41,427 nucleotides of DNA from NCBI GenBank assembly GCA_964494655.1, contig CAZBRM010000004.1, forward strand, positions 1 to 41,427, written 5' to 3'. The notes under the pieces are model-generated. The model did not search any database. It saw only the letters and a list, made by a program, of their open reading frames with translations, and had not been told where the DNA came from. How positions within the stretch are numbered: position 1 is the stretch's first letter; each line of letters opens with the position of its first letter. This DNA is from JAHJQT01 sp964494655 (lineage in GTDB: Bacteria > Patescibacteriota > Minisyncoccia > Portnoybacterales > UBA2143). The position numbers and the translations under genes are program-made. Shown one piece after another: positions 12,002-20,431 of the stretch.

Positions 12002-13234
12002 CTATGGTGAAAAATCCCTAAACCATTTTTTTATTCTCTCAACAGTTGGTTTAACAGATATTTCTGTCCAATTTTTGTCATTCCTGCGTTTATCTGCATT
12101 CCAAAGAATTAATCCAACCGCTGTTGTAAAAGCAGGATCATCAACCTCGTCAATAACACTTTCTATTTCTAAAGGAAAGCCAATCTGCGCAGGAAGCTTC
12201 AGCACACTCTTAGTTAGATCTACTAAACCAGGCATTTTAGCTCCGCCTCCTAAAAGAACAACTCCTGCAGGCAACAAACCTTGGCGATTAATAATTTTTA
12301 ACTCTTTATTAACTAATTCCAATGTTTCAACTAAACGAGCTTCAATTATTTTGACGACATCTGAGCGAAAAACAGTTCCAGATTCTTCTAATCCTAATTT
12401 AGATAAATCAATCATTTCTTTTTTACCAACTTCTGAAGAGATCGCTGAACCGTATTCTAATTTTACTTTTTCAGCTAAATCAATACTTCCTCTTAATCCA
12501 ATAGCAATATCATTTGTAATATGGGAAGAGCCAATCGGCAAAACACAGCTATAAATAATATTGCCTTCTTCAAAAACAGCCATATTGACTGTTCCTCCAC
12601 CTAAATCTAAAGCTAATACTCCTAATTCTTTTTGACGTTTATTTAAAGCTGATTGACTTGCTGCTAATGAAACTGCAACCATCCCATCTTTTTCTAAGCC
12701 AGCTTCAGAAATGCACTTAGTTAAATTTTTAATATAAGGAGTTATTCCCTCTACAACCAAAGCATCAATTTCTAATCTAACACCGTTCATGCCTACAGGA
12801 TCTTTTATATCATTTTGATTATCAACTGAAAAACTGCGAGGAATAGTGTGAAAAATTTCTCTATTTTGGGAAACAGGAATAGTTGAAGCAGCGCTAATGA
12901 CCCTATCAACATCTTCTTTAGAAATTTCACCATCAGCCCTTGAAACAGCAATAACACCTTTTGTTGGCTTAGAAATAATATGATTACCGCTTATACTAAA
13001 TACAACACGATCAATAGAAACACCGCTACTTCTTTCAGCTTCGTGAACAGATTTAGTAATGCTCTTAACCACATCATCAACATCGACTACTATCCCATGA
13101 CGCAAACCAAAAGAAGGAGCTTGGCCAATACCAATAATCTGCGGTTTAGCTTGGTTAGCTCTTATTTTAGCCACTATCGTCCTAACAAAACAGGTCCCTA
13201 TATCTAATCCAGTTATTATCTGTTCTTTTGACAT
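12002..13234 (-). CDS. ftsA: Cell division protein FtsA
   Basis: The product is 410 aa. This actin-like ATPase tethers FtsZ to the membrane. The phosphate-1 loop GLDIGTCFVRT is at residues 9-19, phosphate-2 LALDLGGGTVNMAVF around 206-220 and the adenosine motif VVLLGGGAKMPGL around 328-340. The C-terminus (VERIKKWFRDFSP) is a basic amphipathic helix, as expected for the membrane-binding tail. Its start overlaps the end of ybeY by 19 bases, which implies translational coupling. Confidence 0.95.
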   Translation of the reverse strand: MSKEQIITGLDIGTCFVRTIVAKIRANQAKPQIIGIGQAPSFGLRHGIVVDVDDVVKSITKSVHEAERSSGVSIDRVVFSISGNHIISKPTKGVIAVSRADGEISKEDVDRVISAASTIPVSQNREIFHTIPRSFSVDNQNDIKDPVGMNGVRLEIDALVVEGITPYIKNLTKCISEAGLEKDGMVAVSLAASQSALNKRQKELGVLALDLGGGTVNMAVFEEGNIIYSCVLPIGSSHITNDIAIGLRGSIDLAEKVKLEYGSAISSEVGKKEMIDLSKLGLEESGTVFRSDVVKIIEARLVETLELVNKELKIINRQGLLPAGVVLLGGGAKMPGLVDLTKSVLKLPAQIGFPLEIESVIDEVDDPAFTTAVGLILWNADKRRNDKNWTEISVKPTVERIKKWFRDFSP

Positions 13235-13695
13235 AATTTATTCAAAATTATATTTTCTATATCTTTCATATTCTCATGACTATGCCCTAACAAATGAAGC
13301 ATGCCATGAACTAATAGAATAGTTAGCTCTTTTTCTAAAGAATGATTTAATTGTCTTGCCTGTTTTTTTGCTTGCGGATAACAAAGAATAATTTCTCCCA
13401 ATCTTTTAACATTATCAGGCGGATCAATAAATTCAATGTCTTTGCTTTTTTTTAAACGAGGAAATGCTTTGGCTAAATAGGGAATTACAGCCTTATTTTC
13501 AAACGACAAAACATCTGTTACGCGATTTTTACCTCTATACATTTTATTCAGCTTTTTTATTCTTCCATCGCCAACTATTGCTAAACTAATCTCTGTTTTA
13601 TCTCTTATGCCAATTTCATTTAAAACTGTTTTTATTATTTTCTTGAAAAACTTTTCATCTATTTCATTTTGGGTAAAATTGCGAATTTCAAGCAT
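13216..13695 (-). CDS. ybeY: Endoribonuclease YbeY (rRNA maturation factor)
   Basis: The product is 159 aa. The metal site HGMLHLLGHSHE (HxxxHxxxxxH) lies near residues 130-141, and RGKNRVTDVLSFE near residue 75 is the other family signature. YbeY takes part in 16S rRNA 3'-end maturation and ribosome quality control. It sits between yqeY and ftsA in one operon with rpsU, so ribosome and division genes are linked. The last codons overlap the ftsA start. Confidence 0.94.
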   Translation of the reverse strand: MLEIRNFTQNEIDEKFFKKIIKTVLNEIGIRDKTEISLAIVGDGRIKKLNKMYRGKNRVTDVLSFENKAVIPYLAKAFPRLKKSKDIEFIDPPDNVKRLGEIILCYPQAKKQARQLNHSLEKELTILLVHGMLHLLGHSHENMKDIENIILNKLCQKNR

Positions 13696-13711
13696 TGTTT
13701 AAATTTAAATA

Positions 13712-14203
13712 TTATTTCTTCAACTCTTCCTGAACAATTTTATTGACCATATTCCCATCTGTCTTGCCTTTAAATTGAGGCATAATTGCGCCCATTAATT
13801 TGCCAGTTTCCTGCAAACTGCTAATTCCTAATTCTTCCATTTTTTCTTTAACTATTTTTCTAATTTCATCTTCACTTATCTGCTCCGGCATATAATCCAT
13901 AAGAATTTTCAGTTCTTTTTTTTCATTTCCAGCTAAATCCGGGCGACCGCCTTTTTCATATTGTTCAATAGAATCTTTTCGCTTTTTAACTTCACTTGAA
14001 ATTACTTCTATAACTTCTTCATCTGTTAATTTACTCAGCTCGTCTAATTTACTTTCTTCTTCACTTGTTTTACTTAATTTAGCTCTATTGTCTTTCTCTT
14101 TATTAAACACAGCAGAAGAAACCATCCGCAAAACAGAAAGCTTTAATTTGTCTTTTTCCTGCATAGCCCTTTTTAAGTCTTCTTTAATTTTATCCTTAAT
14201 CAT
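13712..14203 (-). CDS. yqeY: YqeY/GatB-related protein
   Basis: The product is 163 aa. The whole length matches the YqeY family: a helical N-terminus IKEDLKRAMQEKDKLKLSVLRM, then DYMPEQISEDEI and a C-terminal GKLMGAIMPQFKGKTDGNMVNKIVQEEL that resembles the GatB tail domain. The family is thought to act near tRNA-dependent amidation or translation, but its exact role is unsettled. Its position next to rpsU is common in bacteria. The gap to rpsU is 13 bases. Confidence 0.9.
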   Translation of the reverse strand: MIKDKIKEDLKRAMQEKDKLKLSVLRMVSSAVFNKEKDNRAKLSKTSEEESKLDELSKLTDEEVIEVISSEVKKRKDSIEQYEKGGRPDLAGNEKKELKILMDYMPEQISEDEIRKIVKEKMEELGISSLQETGKLMGAIMPQFKGKTDGNMVNKIVQEELKK

Positions 14204-14216
14204 ATTTTTATAATTT

Positions 14217-14462
14217 CTATCTTCTTCTTTTCCATTTTGGCTCTTCTTCTAAAAGACCCATTTTTCTTAATTTTTCCTTTTTTTTACCAATTTTTACCCG
14301 ATAGACAGCGCTGTTTCTGCGCTCTCTTCTAGTTTTTTCCTTTTCGTGAAATCTTTCTTTGCGCGCACGAACTAAAACACCGCTTTGTTGAATTCTTCTT
14401 GAAAAGCGCCTTAGCAACCCTCTAGTTGTTTCTCCTTGTTGTTTTTTGACTTCGATTGACAC
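14217..14462 (-). CDS. rpsU: 30S ribosomal protein S21
   Basis: The product is 81 aa, highly basic. EVKKQQGETTRGLLRRFSRR and GVLVRARKERFHEKEKT match S21, with a longer C-terminus than E. coli. The start is a GTG at 14462, preceded by AAGGAGGTGA, an almost perfect complement to the 16S rRNA 3' end. An ATG two bases upstream lies in another frame. S21 contacts the anti-Shine-Dalgarno region of the 30S subunit, so this strong site on its own mRNA invites the idea of autoregulation. Confidence 0.93.
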   Translation of the reverse strand: MSIEVKKQQGETTRGLLRRFSRRIQQSGVLVRARKERFHEKEKTRRERRNSAVYRVKIGKKKEKLRKMGLLEEEPKWKRRR

Positions 14463-14476
14463 ATAATCACCTCCTT

Positions 14477-15049
14477 TTATTGAATCTTAATTTCTTTTTC
14501 TTTATCAATTAATTTAATTAATTCATCAATTAAATTTTTTGGATTTGAATTATAAACAATTTTTCCCGAGCCACGATAAGATGTTTCAACAATCTCTTTA
14601 ATTTTATCAGCCGTGCCTCCGCTACCAGTCAAAACACCTATTGGTTTATTATCTTCAAAAGCAATGCTAAATTCATTTAATGTGCCTATTCTTCCGCAAA
14701 TAATAACAACAGCATCTGAAGAGCGAGTTAGAATAAGATTTCTTCCAGAATAATTAAATCCAGTATAAACGATAACATCGTGAAAATCAGTAGGTAAGCG
14801 ATATGTTTTTACATGAGCTTTTTCCGAAGCTGCAGGTGAAAAACCTATAACAATACCCTTTTCTTCCTTAGCTCCAATTGCTGCCCAATAAGGAATGCCA
14901 ATAGTCGCTCCTGTAATAAGAACGCCATTGTGCTTAGCAATTTCTCTACCTACTTCTTTTGATAATTCCAAAGCATTTTCAGAACAATGCCCTGTTTCAG
15001 CCGCACCGGAAACGCAGATTTTATATTTCAAATAAGTTTTCTGTTTCAT
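14477..15049 (-). CDS. LOG-like/SLOG Rossmann-fold nucleotide-binding protein
   Basis: The product is 190 aa. The fold starts with KICVSGAAETGHC, then GVLITGATIGIPYWAAIGAKE, and carries GRIGTLNEFSIAFEDNKPIG, a variant of the PGGxGTxxE motif of LOG phosphoribohydrolases (Gly-Arg-Ile replacing Pro-Gly-Gly). It fits the TIGR00725-type 'possible lysine decarboxylase-like' group, whose ligand is unknown. The altered motif makes cytokinin-type hydrolase activity uncertain. It is followed by rpsU after 14 bases and preceded by the beta-CASP nuclease in the same run. Confidence 0.78.
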   Translation of the reverse strand: MKQKTYLKYKICVSGAAETGHCSENALELSKEVGREIAKHNGVLITGATIGIPYWAAIGAKEEKGIVIGFSPAASEKAHVKTYRLPTDFHDVIVYTGFNYSGRNLILTRSSDAVVIICGRIGTLNEFSIAFEDNKPIGVLTGSGGTADKIKEIVETSYRGSGKIVYNSNPKNLIDELIKLIDKEKEIKIQ

Positions 15050-15087
15050 TTACTTTAATCTACTATTTTTTTTTACTTTTGTCAAAA

Positions 15088-16452
15088 TTATAATTCAACT
15101 ATTTCACCTATCTCAGGAACTTGCACAGATAATCCTAAATTATCCTTGATATATTGGGCTAGTATATTAGCAGGTTTTTTTTCTCCATGACAAACAAATG
15201 TTTTTTTAGGACGTTTTGAAGAATTGGGCCCTATCGTATTAGAAAGCCAATTTATTAAATCCTTTTGGTCAGCATGAGACGAATAACCATTAATGTGTTC
15301 TATCTTTGCCTTAATAGGAATAATCTTGTCTAAAATTTCAACTTTATCAGCTCCTTCTAAAATTTTCCTACCGAGCGTGCCTTTTGCTTGGTAAGTAACA
15401 ATCAGAAGAGTATTTTTAGGATCTGATAAATAACGCGCTTCATGATGTATAATTCTGCCGCCTTGAGACATACCTGCTCCAGCAATAATAATTTTAGGCG
15501 GAATAATATTATTAATTTCTTTTGATTCTTTTGTTGATAAAGTAAATTTTAGTCCTGGAAATTTAAATATATCATCGCCTGATTTAATAAGCAAATTGGT
15601 TTTTCTATTATAATATTCAGGATACTGTTTATAAATATCTGTTAATTTAATAGCTAAAGGACTATCAACAAAAATAGGGATTTGCGGAATTCTTTTATTT
15701 TCAATCAATTCATTAAAATGATAAAGTAATTGCTGTGTTCTCTCTAGCGCAAAACTTGGAATCATTAAAACTCCACCTCGCAATATTGTTTCTTCAACAA
15801 TATCTTCAACCATATCTTTGCATTCTTGGTTTTCTTCATGCAATCTATCACCGTAAGTTGATTCTATAATAATATAATCAGCATTTTTGATTACGGCAGG
15901 CTCTCGTAGAATAGACATTCTACTAGAACCTAAATCTCCTGAAAAAACTAGTTTTTTATTATTTACTGTTACTTCAATTGAAGCTGATCCTAAAACATGT
16001 CCAGCTTCTTTAAAACATACTAAAATTTCTTCGGTTATTTTTATTCCATCATCATAATCAGCTACTCTAAACATTTTTATTATATTTTTAACATATTCTT
16101 TTTCAACTAATGGTATAACTCCCGCTCTTTTTGCTTTTTCGCGCAATAATTTCTGACTGTCTTCAAGTATTAAACGGGCAAAATCTCTTGTTGGTTTTGT
16201 GCTTAAAATCTCGCCCCTAAAACCGTTTTCAATTAATTTAGGCAATCGTCCGATATGATCTAGGTGCGCGTGCGTAATTAAAACAAAATCAATTTCTTTA
16301 GGCGAGTAAGGAAACGGTTCTTCATTTTTCTTTTCTATTTTTCGCCCACCTTGAAAAAGTCCGCAATCAATTAAAATTTTAGACTTATTTGTCTCTAACA
16401 AATAATTAGCGCCAGTTATCATCCCAGCCCCTCCGTAAAAATGCAATTTCAT
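15088..16452 (-). CDS. Metallo-beta-lactamase/beta-CASP RNA-processing exonuclease family protein
   Basis: The product is 454 aa. The MBL zinc site THAHLDHIGRLPKL is at residues 59-72, with further ligands in EAGHVLGSASIE and SGDLGSS. The beta-CASP part is marked by PSFALERTQQLLYHF, AGAGMSQGGRIIHH and the late SSHADQKDLINWL. This is the YSH1/CPSF-73-like group, thought to be RNA endo- or exonucleases. TAAGAT six bases before the ATG hints at a leaderless start. A terminator for the upstream ykuK operon lies just ahead. Confidence 0.88.
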   Translation of the reverse strand: MKLHFYGGAGMITGANYLLETNKSKILIDCGLFQGGRKIEKKNEEPFPYSPKEIDFVLITHAHLDHIGRLPKLIENGFRGEILSTKPTRDFARLILEDSQKLLREKAKRAGVIPLVEKEYVKNIIKMFRVADYDDGIKITEEILVCFKEAGHVLGSASIEVTVNNKKLVFSGDLGSSRMSILREPAVIKNADYIIIESTYGDRLHEENQECKDMVEDIVEETILRGGVLMIPSFALERTQQLLYHFNELIENKRIPQIPIFVDSPLAIKLTDIYKQYPEYYNRKTNLLIKSGDDIFKFPGLKFTLSTKESKEINNIIPPKIIIAGAGMSQGGRIIHHEARYLSDPKNTLLIVTYQAKGTLGRKILEGADKVEILDKIIPIKAKIEHINGYSSHADQKDLINWLSNTIGPNSSKRPKKTFVCHGEKKPANILAQYIKDNLGLSVQVPEIGEIVEL

Positions 16453-16485
16453 AATTTAATCTTACCAAAATCCTGCCAAAAAGAA

Positions 16486-16504
16486 AAGCCGCTCCCAGCG
16501 GCTT
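16486..16504 (-). terminator. Terminator of the lepB-ykuK operon
   Basis: A perfect 8-bp stem AAGCCGCT/AGCGGCTT with a 3-base loop, followed on the minus strand by TTCTTTTT. Confidence 0.9.
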
Positions 16505-16534
16505 AACTAAAAAATATAATTATAAATTAATATA

Positions 16535-17044
16535 TTAAACATATTTATCTGCAACACTGGACGCGGCATAAGAATCTGGCTTGATTTTTGCCTGAAAGCC
16601 ATTACCGCGGACCATGCCGACTACTTCCTTGATCATTTCTCTGGTTGGACCATTCTGTCCAACATCAATATGAATTTGAAAATCATAATTAAGTTCATGA
16701 CCTGATTTTAGTAATATCTGCAATTGGGCAAGAATATCTTGGGCTGTTTTCAAAGAAAGAGTTACTTCTTCGTAAATTCTATCTCTTAATGTATTATAAT
16801 CCTTACCTCCATTAGTTTTTCTCCAAAAATAGCGTCCGCCCTTGCCAATGCGATAAACAATAATAGCCGTTACAAAATCAGCTTTTTTCCCGCCATTACC
16901 ATTAGAATCAGTTCCTACAATCAAACGGTACTTTGAATGAGAATCATCATTAATATAATCAGAAACTTCCTTAGCTACTTTTACCAGCTTCATTTTTCCC
17001 ATTGTCGGGCTTTGAAATATTTCTTTGTCTTTTTTTAATTTCAT
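16535..17044 (-). CDS. YkuK-family ribonuclease H-like protein
   Basis: The product is 169 aa. YRLIVGTDSNGNGGKKADFVTAI then GKGGRYFWRKT matches the YkuK (DUF458) family, which has an RNase H-like fold. The Asp in VGTDSN and the later IHIDVGQNG are the likely acidic positions. Substrates are not established. It is the last gene of the lepB-hisS-hit-permease-ykuK run and is followed by a strong terminator. Six bases separate it from the permease gene. Confidence 0.85.
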   Translation of the reverse strand: MKLKKDKEIFQSPTMGKMKLVKVAKEVSDYINDDSHSKYRLIVGTDSNGNGGKKADFVTAIIVYRIGKGGRYFWRKTNGGKDYNTLRDRIYEEVTLSLKTAQDILAQLQILLKSGHELNYDFQIHIDVGQNGPTREMIKEVVGMVRGNGFQAKIKPDSYAASSVADKYV

Positions 17045-17050
17045 AATAAT

Positions 17051-18205
17051 CTATTTGAGAAAATAAATAATCTCGTAAATGATTCCAATGATAAAGAATA
17101 ATATCAGAAAATAAACAAAAAAGCTAGGAATAGATAAATTGTAAGCCGGCTCCAAATCGCCTTTTGTTTTTGCTTTTAGATAAATAAGAATAATGATAAT
17201 AACATCAATACCAAGCATAACTCCGCCGGTTAAAACAATCACTGTAATAAAATTATCAAATCCCACAATAAAAAGAATTAAAGGAGCAAAACAGGTAATA
17301 AGCCAGGCTAAATTTTTCTTCAATCTCAAATCATACCAAAGAATCTTTTTAAAAGTCAAACTAATAGTCAAAAAAGACGTGAAAACAGTTAATATGCCAA
17401 AAAGTAACGCCAGCGCAATAATTCCGTTTCCTAAAAAAATATTCAATCCAGTAATTGCATCATCAGAAGTATTTTGTCCTGTAATTCCTAAAATTAGAAA
17501 TATGAAAAAGAGATATGTTATGGCCGCAATTGAAATTGCCAATAAAATTAGTTTTTTTAGTTTTTTTGGATTCTTTGAGAGCATTTCTTTCACTTCTGGG
17601 ATTAAAGTAGTTCCTGAAAGAGAAAAAAGAATTGCGCCATAAGGCAAAAATAAGTATTTTATATCGAAATTAAGTAAATTTTCTACATCAATTATCCAAA
17701 AGCTTTTATAAAAAATAAATCCTAGAATAAAAAAGAATAAAATTAATAAAAAAGATTCTACCTTAGCAATGCTGCCAATCCCAAAATAGGTCAAAATAGC
17801 TCCTGCTAAAAAAAATATTAAAACATAAATAAAATCACTACCGCCAAAACATGATTGAAGGATAGATTCTAAAAATCTTCCTCCGATAATTAAATAAGCC
17901 AAAATAGCTCCTGTTAATCCTAAACTACTTGAAATAAAAGCAATTATTTTTGCGCGCTTACCTAAATATTTTTCGGCATAGCCAGGCAATCGATGAAGAC
18001 CTTTTGTTCTTAAAGCTATCTCTCCGTAAAAAAGACCTATTAAAGAAGTTACTATGCCCAATACGAGAAAATAAAAAAGCATTGTAAAAATGCCTACTTT
18101 AGCTGTAATATACGGTAAACTAAAAAGGCCCACTCCTATGATAGTGCCTGTTAAAATAGCTAATGCTTGAAAAAAGTCACTATTTTTTGACAATTTACTA
18201 CTCAT
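17051..18205 (-). CDS. Amino acid permease (APC superfamily, aromatic-permease-like)
   Basis: The product is 384 aa with ten or eleven hydrophobic helices. The first helix carries GTIIGVGLFSLPY, the substrate-site signature of Trp/Tyr and related amino acid permeases; LHRLPGYAEKYLGKRAK follows helix 2. The specific substrate cannot be read from sequence. For a presumed auxotrophic small-genome cell, amino acid uptake is an expected need. The start overlaps the end of the HIT gene by eight bases, so the two are translationally coupled. Confidence 0.85.
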   Translation of the reverse strand: MSSKLSKNSDFFQALAILTGTIIGVGLFSLPYITAKVGIFTMLFYFLVLGIVTSLIGLFYGEIALRTKGLHRLPGYAEKYLGKRAKIIAFISSSLGLTGAILAYLIIGGRFLESILQSCFGGSDFIYVLIFFLAGAILTYFGIGSIAKVESFLLILFFFILGFIFYKSFWIIDVENLLNFDIKYLFLPYGAILFSLSGTTLIPEVKEMLSKNPKKLKKLILLAISIAAITYLFFIFLILGITGQNTSDDAITGLNIFLGNGIIALALLFGILTVFTSFLTISLTFKKILWYDLRLKKNLAWLITCFAPLILFIVGFDNFITVIVLTGGVMLGIDVIIIILIYLKAKTKGDLEPAYNLSIPSFFVYFLILFFIIGIIYEIIYFLK

Positions 18206-18527
18206 TTATTTTGCCTCCACCCATCAAGTGCAAATGAATATGATCAATAATTTGTCCGCCATCGCGTCCAACATTGAAAGTTAAACGATATCCCTTTTCA
18301 GATATTCCATGTTTCAAAGCTAATTTTTTTGCTAAAAAAATCATATCACTTGTTAATTCTCTATCCGTCTCTTCTAATTCATTAATTGAATTAATATGTT
18401 TTTTAGGCACTATTAAAAGATGTATAGGCGCTTTTGGATTAATATCCTTAAGAACTATTATTTTTTCATCTTCATAAATGGTATCAGCATCTTGTTCATG
18501 ATTTGCTATTTTGCAAAATAAACACAT
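18198..18527 (-). CDS. HIT (histidine triad) family nucleotide hydrolase
   Basis: The product is 109 aa. It begins CLFCKIANHEQDADTIYEDE, typical of the Hint/HinT branch, and ends with the triad DHIHLHLMGGG (H-x-H-x-H). These enzymes hydrolyse nucleoside phosphoramidates such as aminoacyl-AMP. Its position directly after hisS fits a role in clearing adenylated by-products, though that link is inference. Eight bases separate it from hisS. Confidence 0.93.
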   Translation of the reverse strand: MCLFCKIANHEQDADTIYEDEKIIVLKDINPKAPIHLLIVPKKHINSINELEETDRELTSDMIFLAKKLALKHGISEKGYRLTFNVGRDGGQIIDHIHLHLMGGGKINE

Positions 18528-18535
18528 GATTTTAT

Positions 18536-19828
18536 TTATTTTTTGATTCTTTTTTTAATTTCTTTAATGATTTTATTTAAAGGAACAACCTCTTGGCTTC
18601 CTAAAATCATATCTCTAATAACAATTGATCCGTCAATAGCTTCTTTTTGACCTAGAATTAAAGCAAAACGAACATTCATTTTGTTAGCTATTTGTAATTG
18701 AGCTTTTATCGTATTCTTACTAAATGAACTAGCTGTTTTAAAGCCAGCTCGCTGCAATTCTTCAAATAATTTCAGTGATTTCTTTTTGCCTAAATCACCT
18801 AGTTGAACCAAAAAAATCAAAGGCGCGCTTTTTGATATAATTTTTATTTTTCTCTCTTTAATCAGGTTAACAATTCTATCTAATCCTATTGCAAAACCAA
18901 CTGCTGGAACATCTTTTTTTCCTAAAAGCTTAATTAATTTATCATAACGGCCTCCGCCGCATAAAGAAATCTGACGACCATTTTCCTCTTCGGGCCATAT
19001 TTCAAAAACTGTTTTTGTGTAATAATCCAATCCTCTAACCAAGCAAGAATTTAAGATATAAGGAATTTCAAGTTCGTCTAAATATTCTAAAACGCTTTTA
19101 AAATGATTGTTACAATTATCACATAAGCAATCAATAATTTGAGGAGCTTCTTTAGCTATATTGATACACTTAATGTTTTTACAATCCAATAATCTCAATG
19201 GATTTTGCTTGAGTCGCTTTTGACAATCAGAACAAATATCTTTCTTATTATTTCTATAATAATTCATCAGCTTTTTTTTGTAACCAGGACGGCAATCAGA
19301 ACAGCCAATACTATTTATTTGCGTAATCAACTTTTTAAGGCCCAGTTTTTTACAAATAAAGAAAAATAATTGTATTAATTGAGCATCAATGACAGGATCT
19401 TGTTCTCCAATAACTTCAAAATTAGCCTGATAGGATTGGCGATAACGCCCCTTTTGAGGCCTTTCATAGCGAAAGATAGGACCAATACTGTATAATTTTA
19501 CTGGATGTGGCAAACTTGAGAAGCCGTTTTCTAAATATGCTCTAACAATAGATGGAGTAAATTCTGGACGCAAAACAAGTTTATCTCTTCCTTTAGTTGT
19601 TAAATTATACATTTCTTTTTCAACAATATCAGTGTAGATACCTGTTCCTTTTACAAACAAATCTTTTTCTTCAAGAATCGGCGTATCTATTTTTTTAAAT
19701 TCAAAAGCTTTTGCTGAAAGACTTACAACTTGTTTAACTTTCTCCCAATATAATTGCTCTTCGGGTAAAATATCACGCATCCCCCTAGGCACCTGAAATT
19801 TGTTTTTTGATTTAGATTTATTAGACAT
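18536..19828 (-). CDS. hisS: Histidyl-tRNA synthetase
   Basis: The product is 430 aa, class II. Motif 1 starts at VPRGMRDILPEE, motif 2 is FRYERPQKGRYRQSYQANFE, the histidine-specific LVRGLDYYTKTVFEIW is near residue 265, and motif 3 is AVGFAIGLDRI. The anticodon-binding domain forms the last 100 residues. A cysteine-rich insertion (CSDC...CSDC...CLCDNC) between motif 2 and the LVRGLDYY motif could bind zinc. The insertion also occurs in other bacterial HisRS. The gene starts three bases after lepB. Confidence 0.95.
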   Translation of the reverse strand: MSNKSKSKNKFQVPRGMRDILPEEQLYWEKVKQVVSLSAKAFEFKKIDTPILEEKDLFVKGTGIYTDIVEKEMYNLTTKGRDKLVLRPEFTPSIVRAYLENGFSSLPHPVKLYSIGPIFRYERPQKGRYRQSYQANFEVIGEQDPVIDAQLIQLFFFICKKLGLKKLITQINSIGCSDCRPGYKKKLMNYYRNNKKDICSDCQKRLKQNPLRLLDCKNIKCINIAKEAPQIIDCLCDNCNNHFKSVLEYLDELEIPYILNSCLVRGLDYYTKTVFEIWPEEENGRQISLCGGGRYDKLIKLLGKKDVPAVGFAIGLDRIVNLIKERKIKIISKSAPLIFLVQLGDLGKKKSLKLFEELQRAGFKTASSFSKNTIKAQLQIANKMNVRFALILGQKEAIDGSIVIRDMILGSQEVVPLNKIIKEIKKRIKK

Positions 19829-19831
19829 ATA

Positions 19832-20368
19832 TTAAAAAATTTTAGCTGAATCGAAAGGCCAAGCTCGTAGCCAAACACGGCCAATAATATTATCCTTTGA
19901 CAAAGATCCCCACTGGCGCGAATCTGAACTAGCTGAACGATTATCGCCCAAAACAAAATACTCATCATCGCTTAACTTAACATTAATACTCCCCCTAGTA
20001 ATCCTGCCCTCAGGAAGATAATAAGATTCATTAAGAATTATACCTTGGGGAAATTCTGAGTTATAAATAAATATTGAATTATCTTTAATTTCAATTTTTT
20101 CTCCAGGCAAACCGATGACTCTTTTAATATAATACTGTGAAGGATCTAGAGGATACTTAAAAACAATAACATCTCCGCGATCTGGATCATTAAAACGATA
20201 ACTAATTTCATCAATAACCAAATACTGCCCATTATCAAAATTAGGTTCCATTGAAGCTCCTCTGACAAAAAACGGTTGGATTAAATAATATCTAATAGGA
20301 ATAATAATAGCTAAAGAAATAGAAACTATCTTTACAATCTCCCAAATAAAAATAAATATTTTCTTCAT
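19832..20368 (-). CDS. lepB: Signal peptidase I
   Basis: The product is 178 aa. One N-terminal membrane helix (about residues 4-30) is followed by the catalytic serine in RGASMEPNF (S39), the general-base lysine in YYIKRVIGLPGE (K82) and box E VLGDNRSASSDSR. The enzyme cleaves signal peptides on the outer face of the membrane. It is the first gene of its operon, with TTGATT-17-TAAGAT ending 12 bases before the ATG, so the leader would be only about five bases. Confidence 0.95.
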   Translation of the reverse strand: MKKIFIFIWEIVKIVSISLAIIIPIRYYLIQPFFVRGASMEPNFDNGQYLVIDEISYRFNDPDRGDVIVFKYPLDPSQYYIKRVIGLPGEKIEIKDNSIFIYNSEFPQGIILNESYYLPEGRITRGSINVKLSDDEYFVLGDNRSASSDSRQWGSLSKDNIIGRVWLRAWPFDSAKIF

Positions 20369-20380
20369 AATGATAAATAA

Positions 20381-20409
20381 ATCTTAACTCTTTTCTTTAA
20401 AAAAATCAA
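20381..20409 (-). promoter_or_regulatory. Promoter of lepB operon
   Basis: TTGATT (20409-20404), 17 nt, TAAGAT (20386-20381), minus strand. The lcp -10 box lies 10 bases away, facing the other direction. Confidence 0.6.
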
Positions 20410-20418
20410 ATGCTCTGT

Positions 20419-20424
20419 TATAAT
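20419..20424 (+). promoter_or_regulatory. -10 box of lcp, leaderless arrangement
   Basis: TATAAT ends seven bases before the lcp ATG at 20432, so transcription should begin at or next to the A of ATG. The -35 is weak. Confidence 0.65.
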
Positions 20425-20431
20425 TAAAACA

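Noticed and set aside
12075..12554. 159-codon plus-strand ORF across ftsA
   Set aside because: It is an antisense shadow of a clearly conserved gene.
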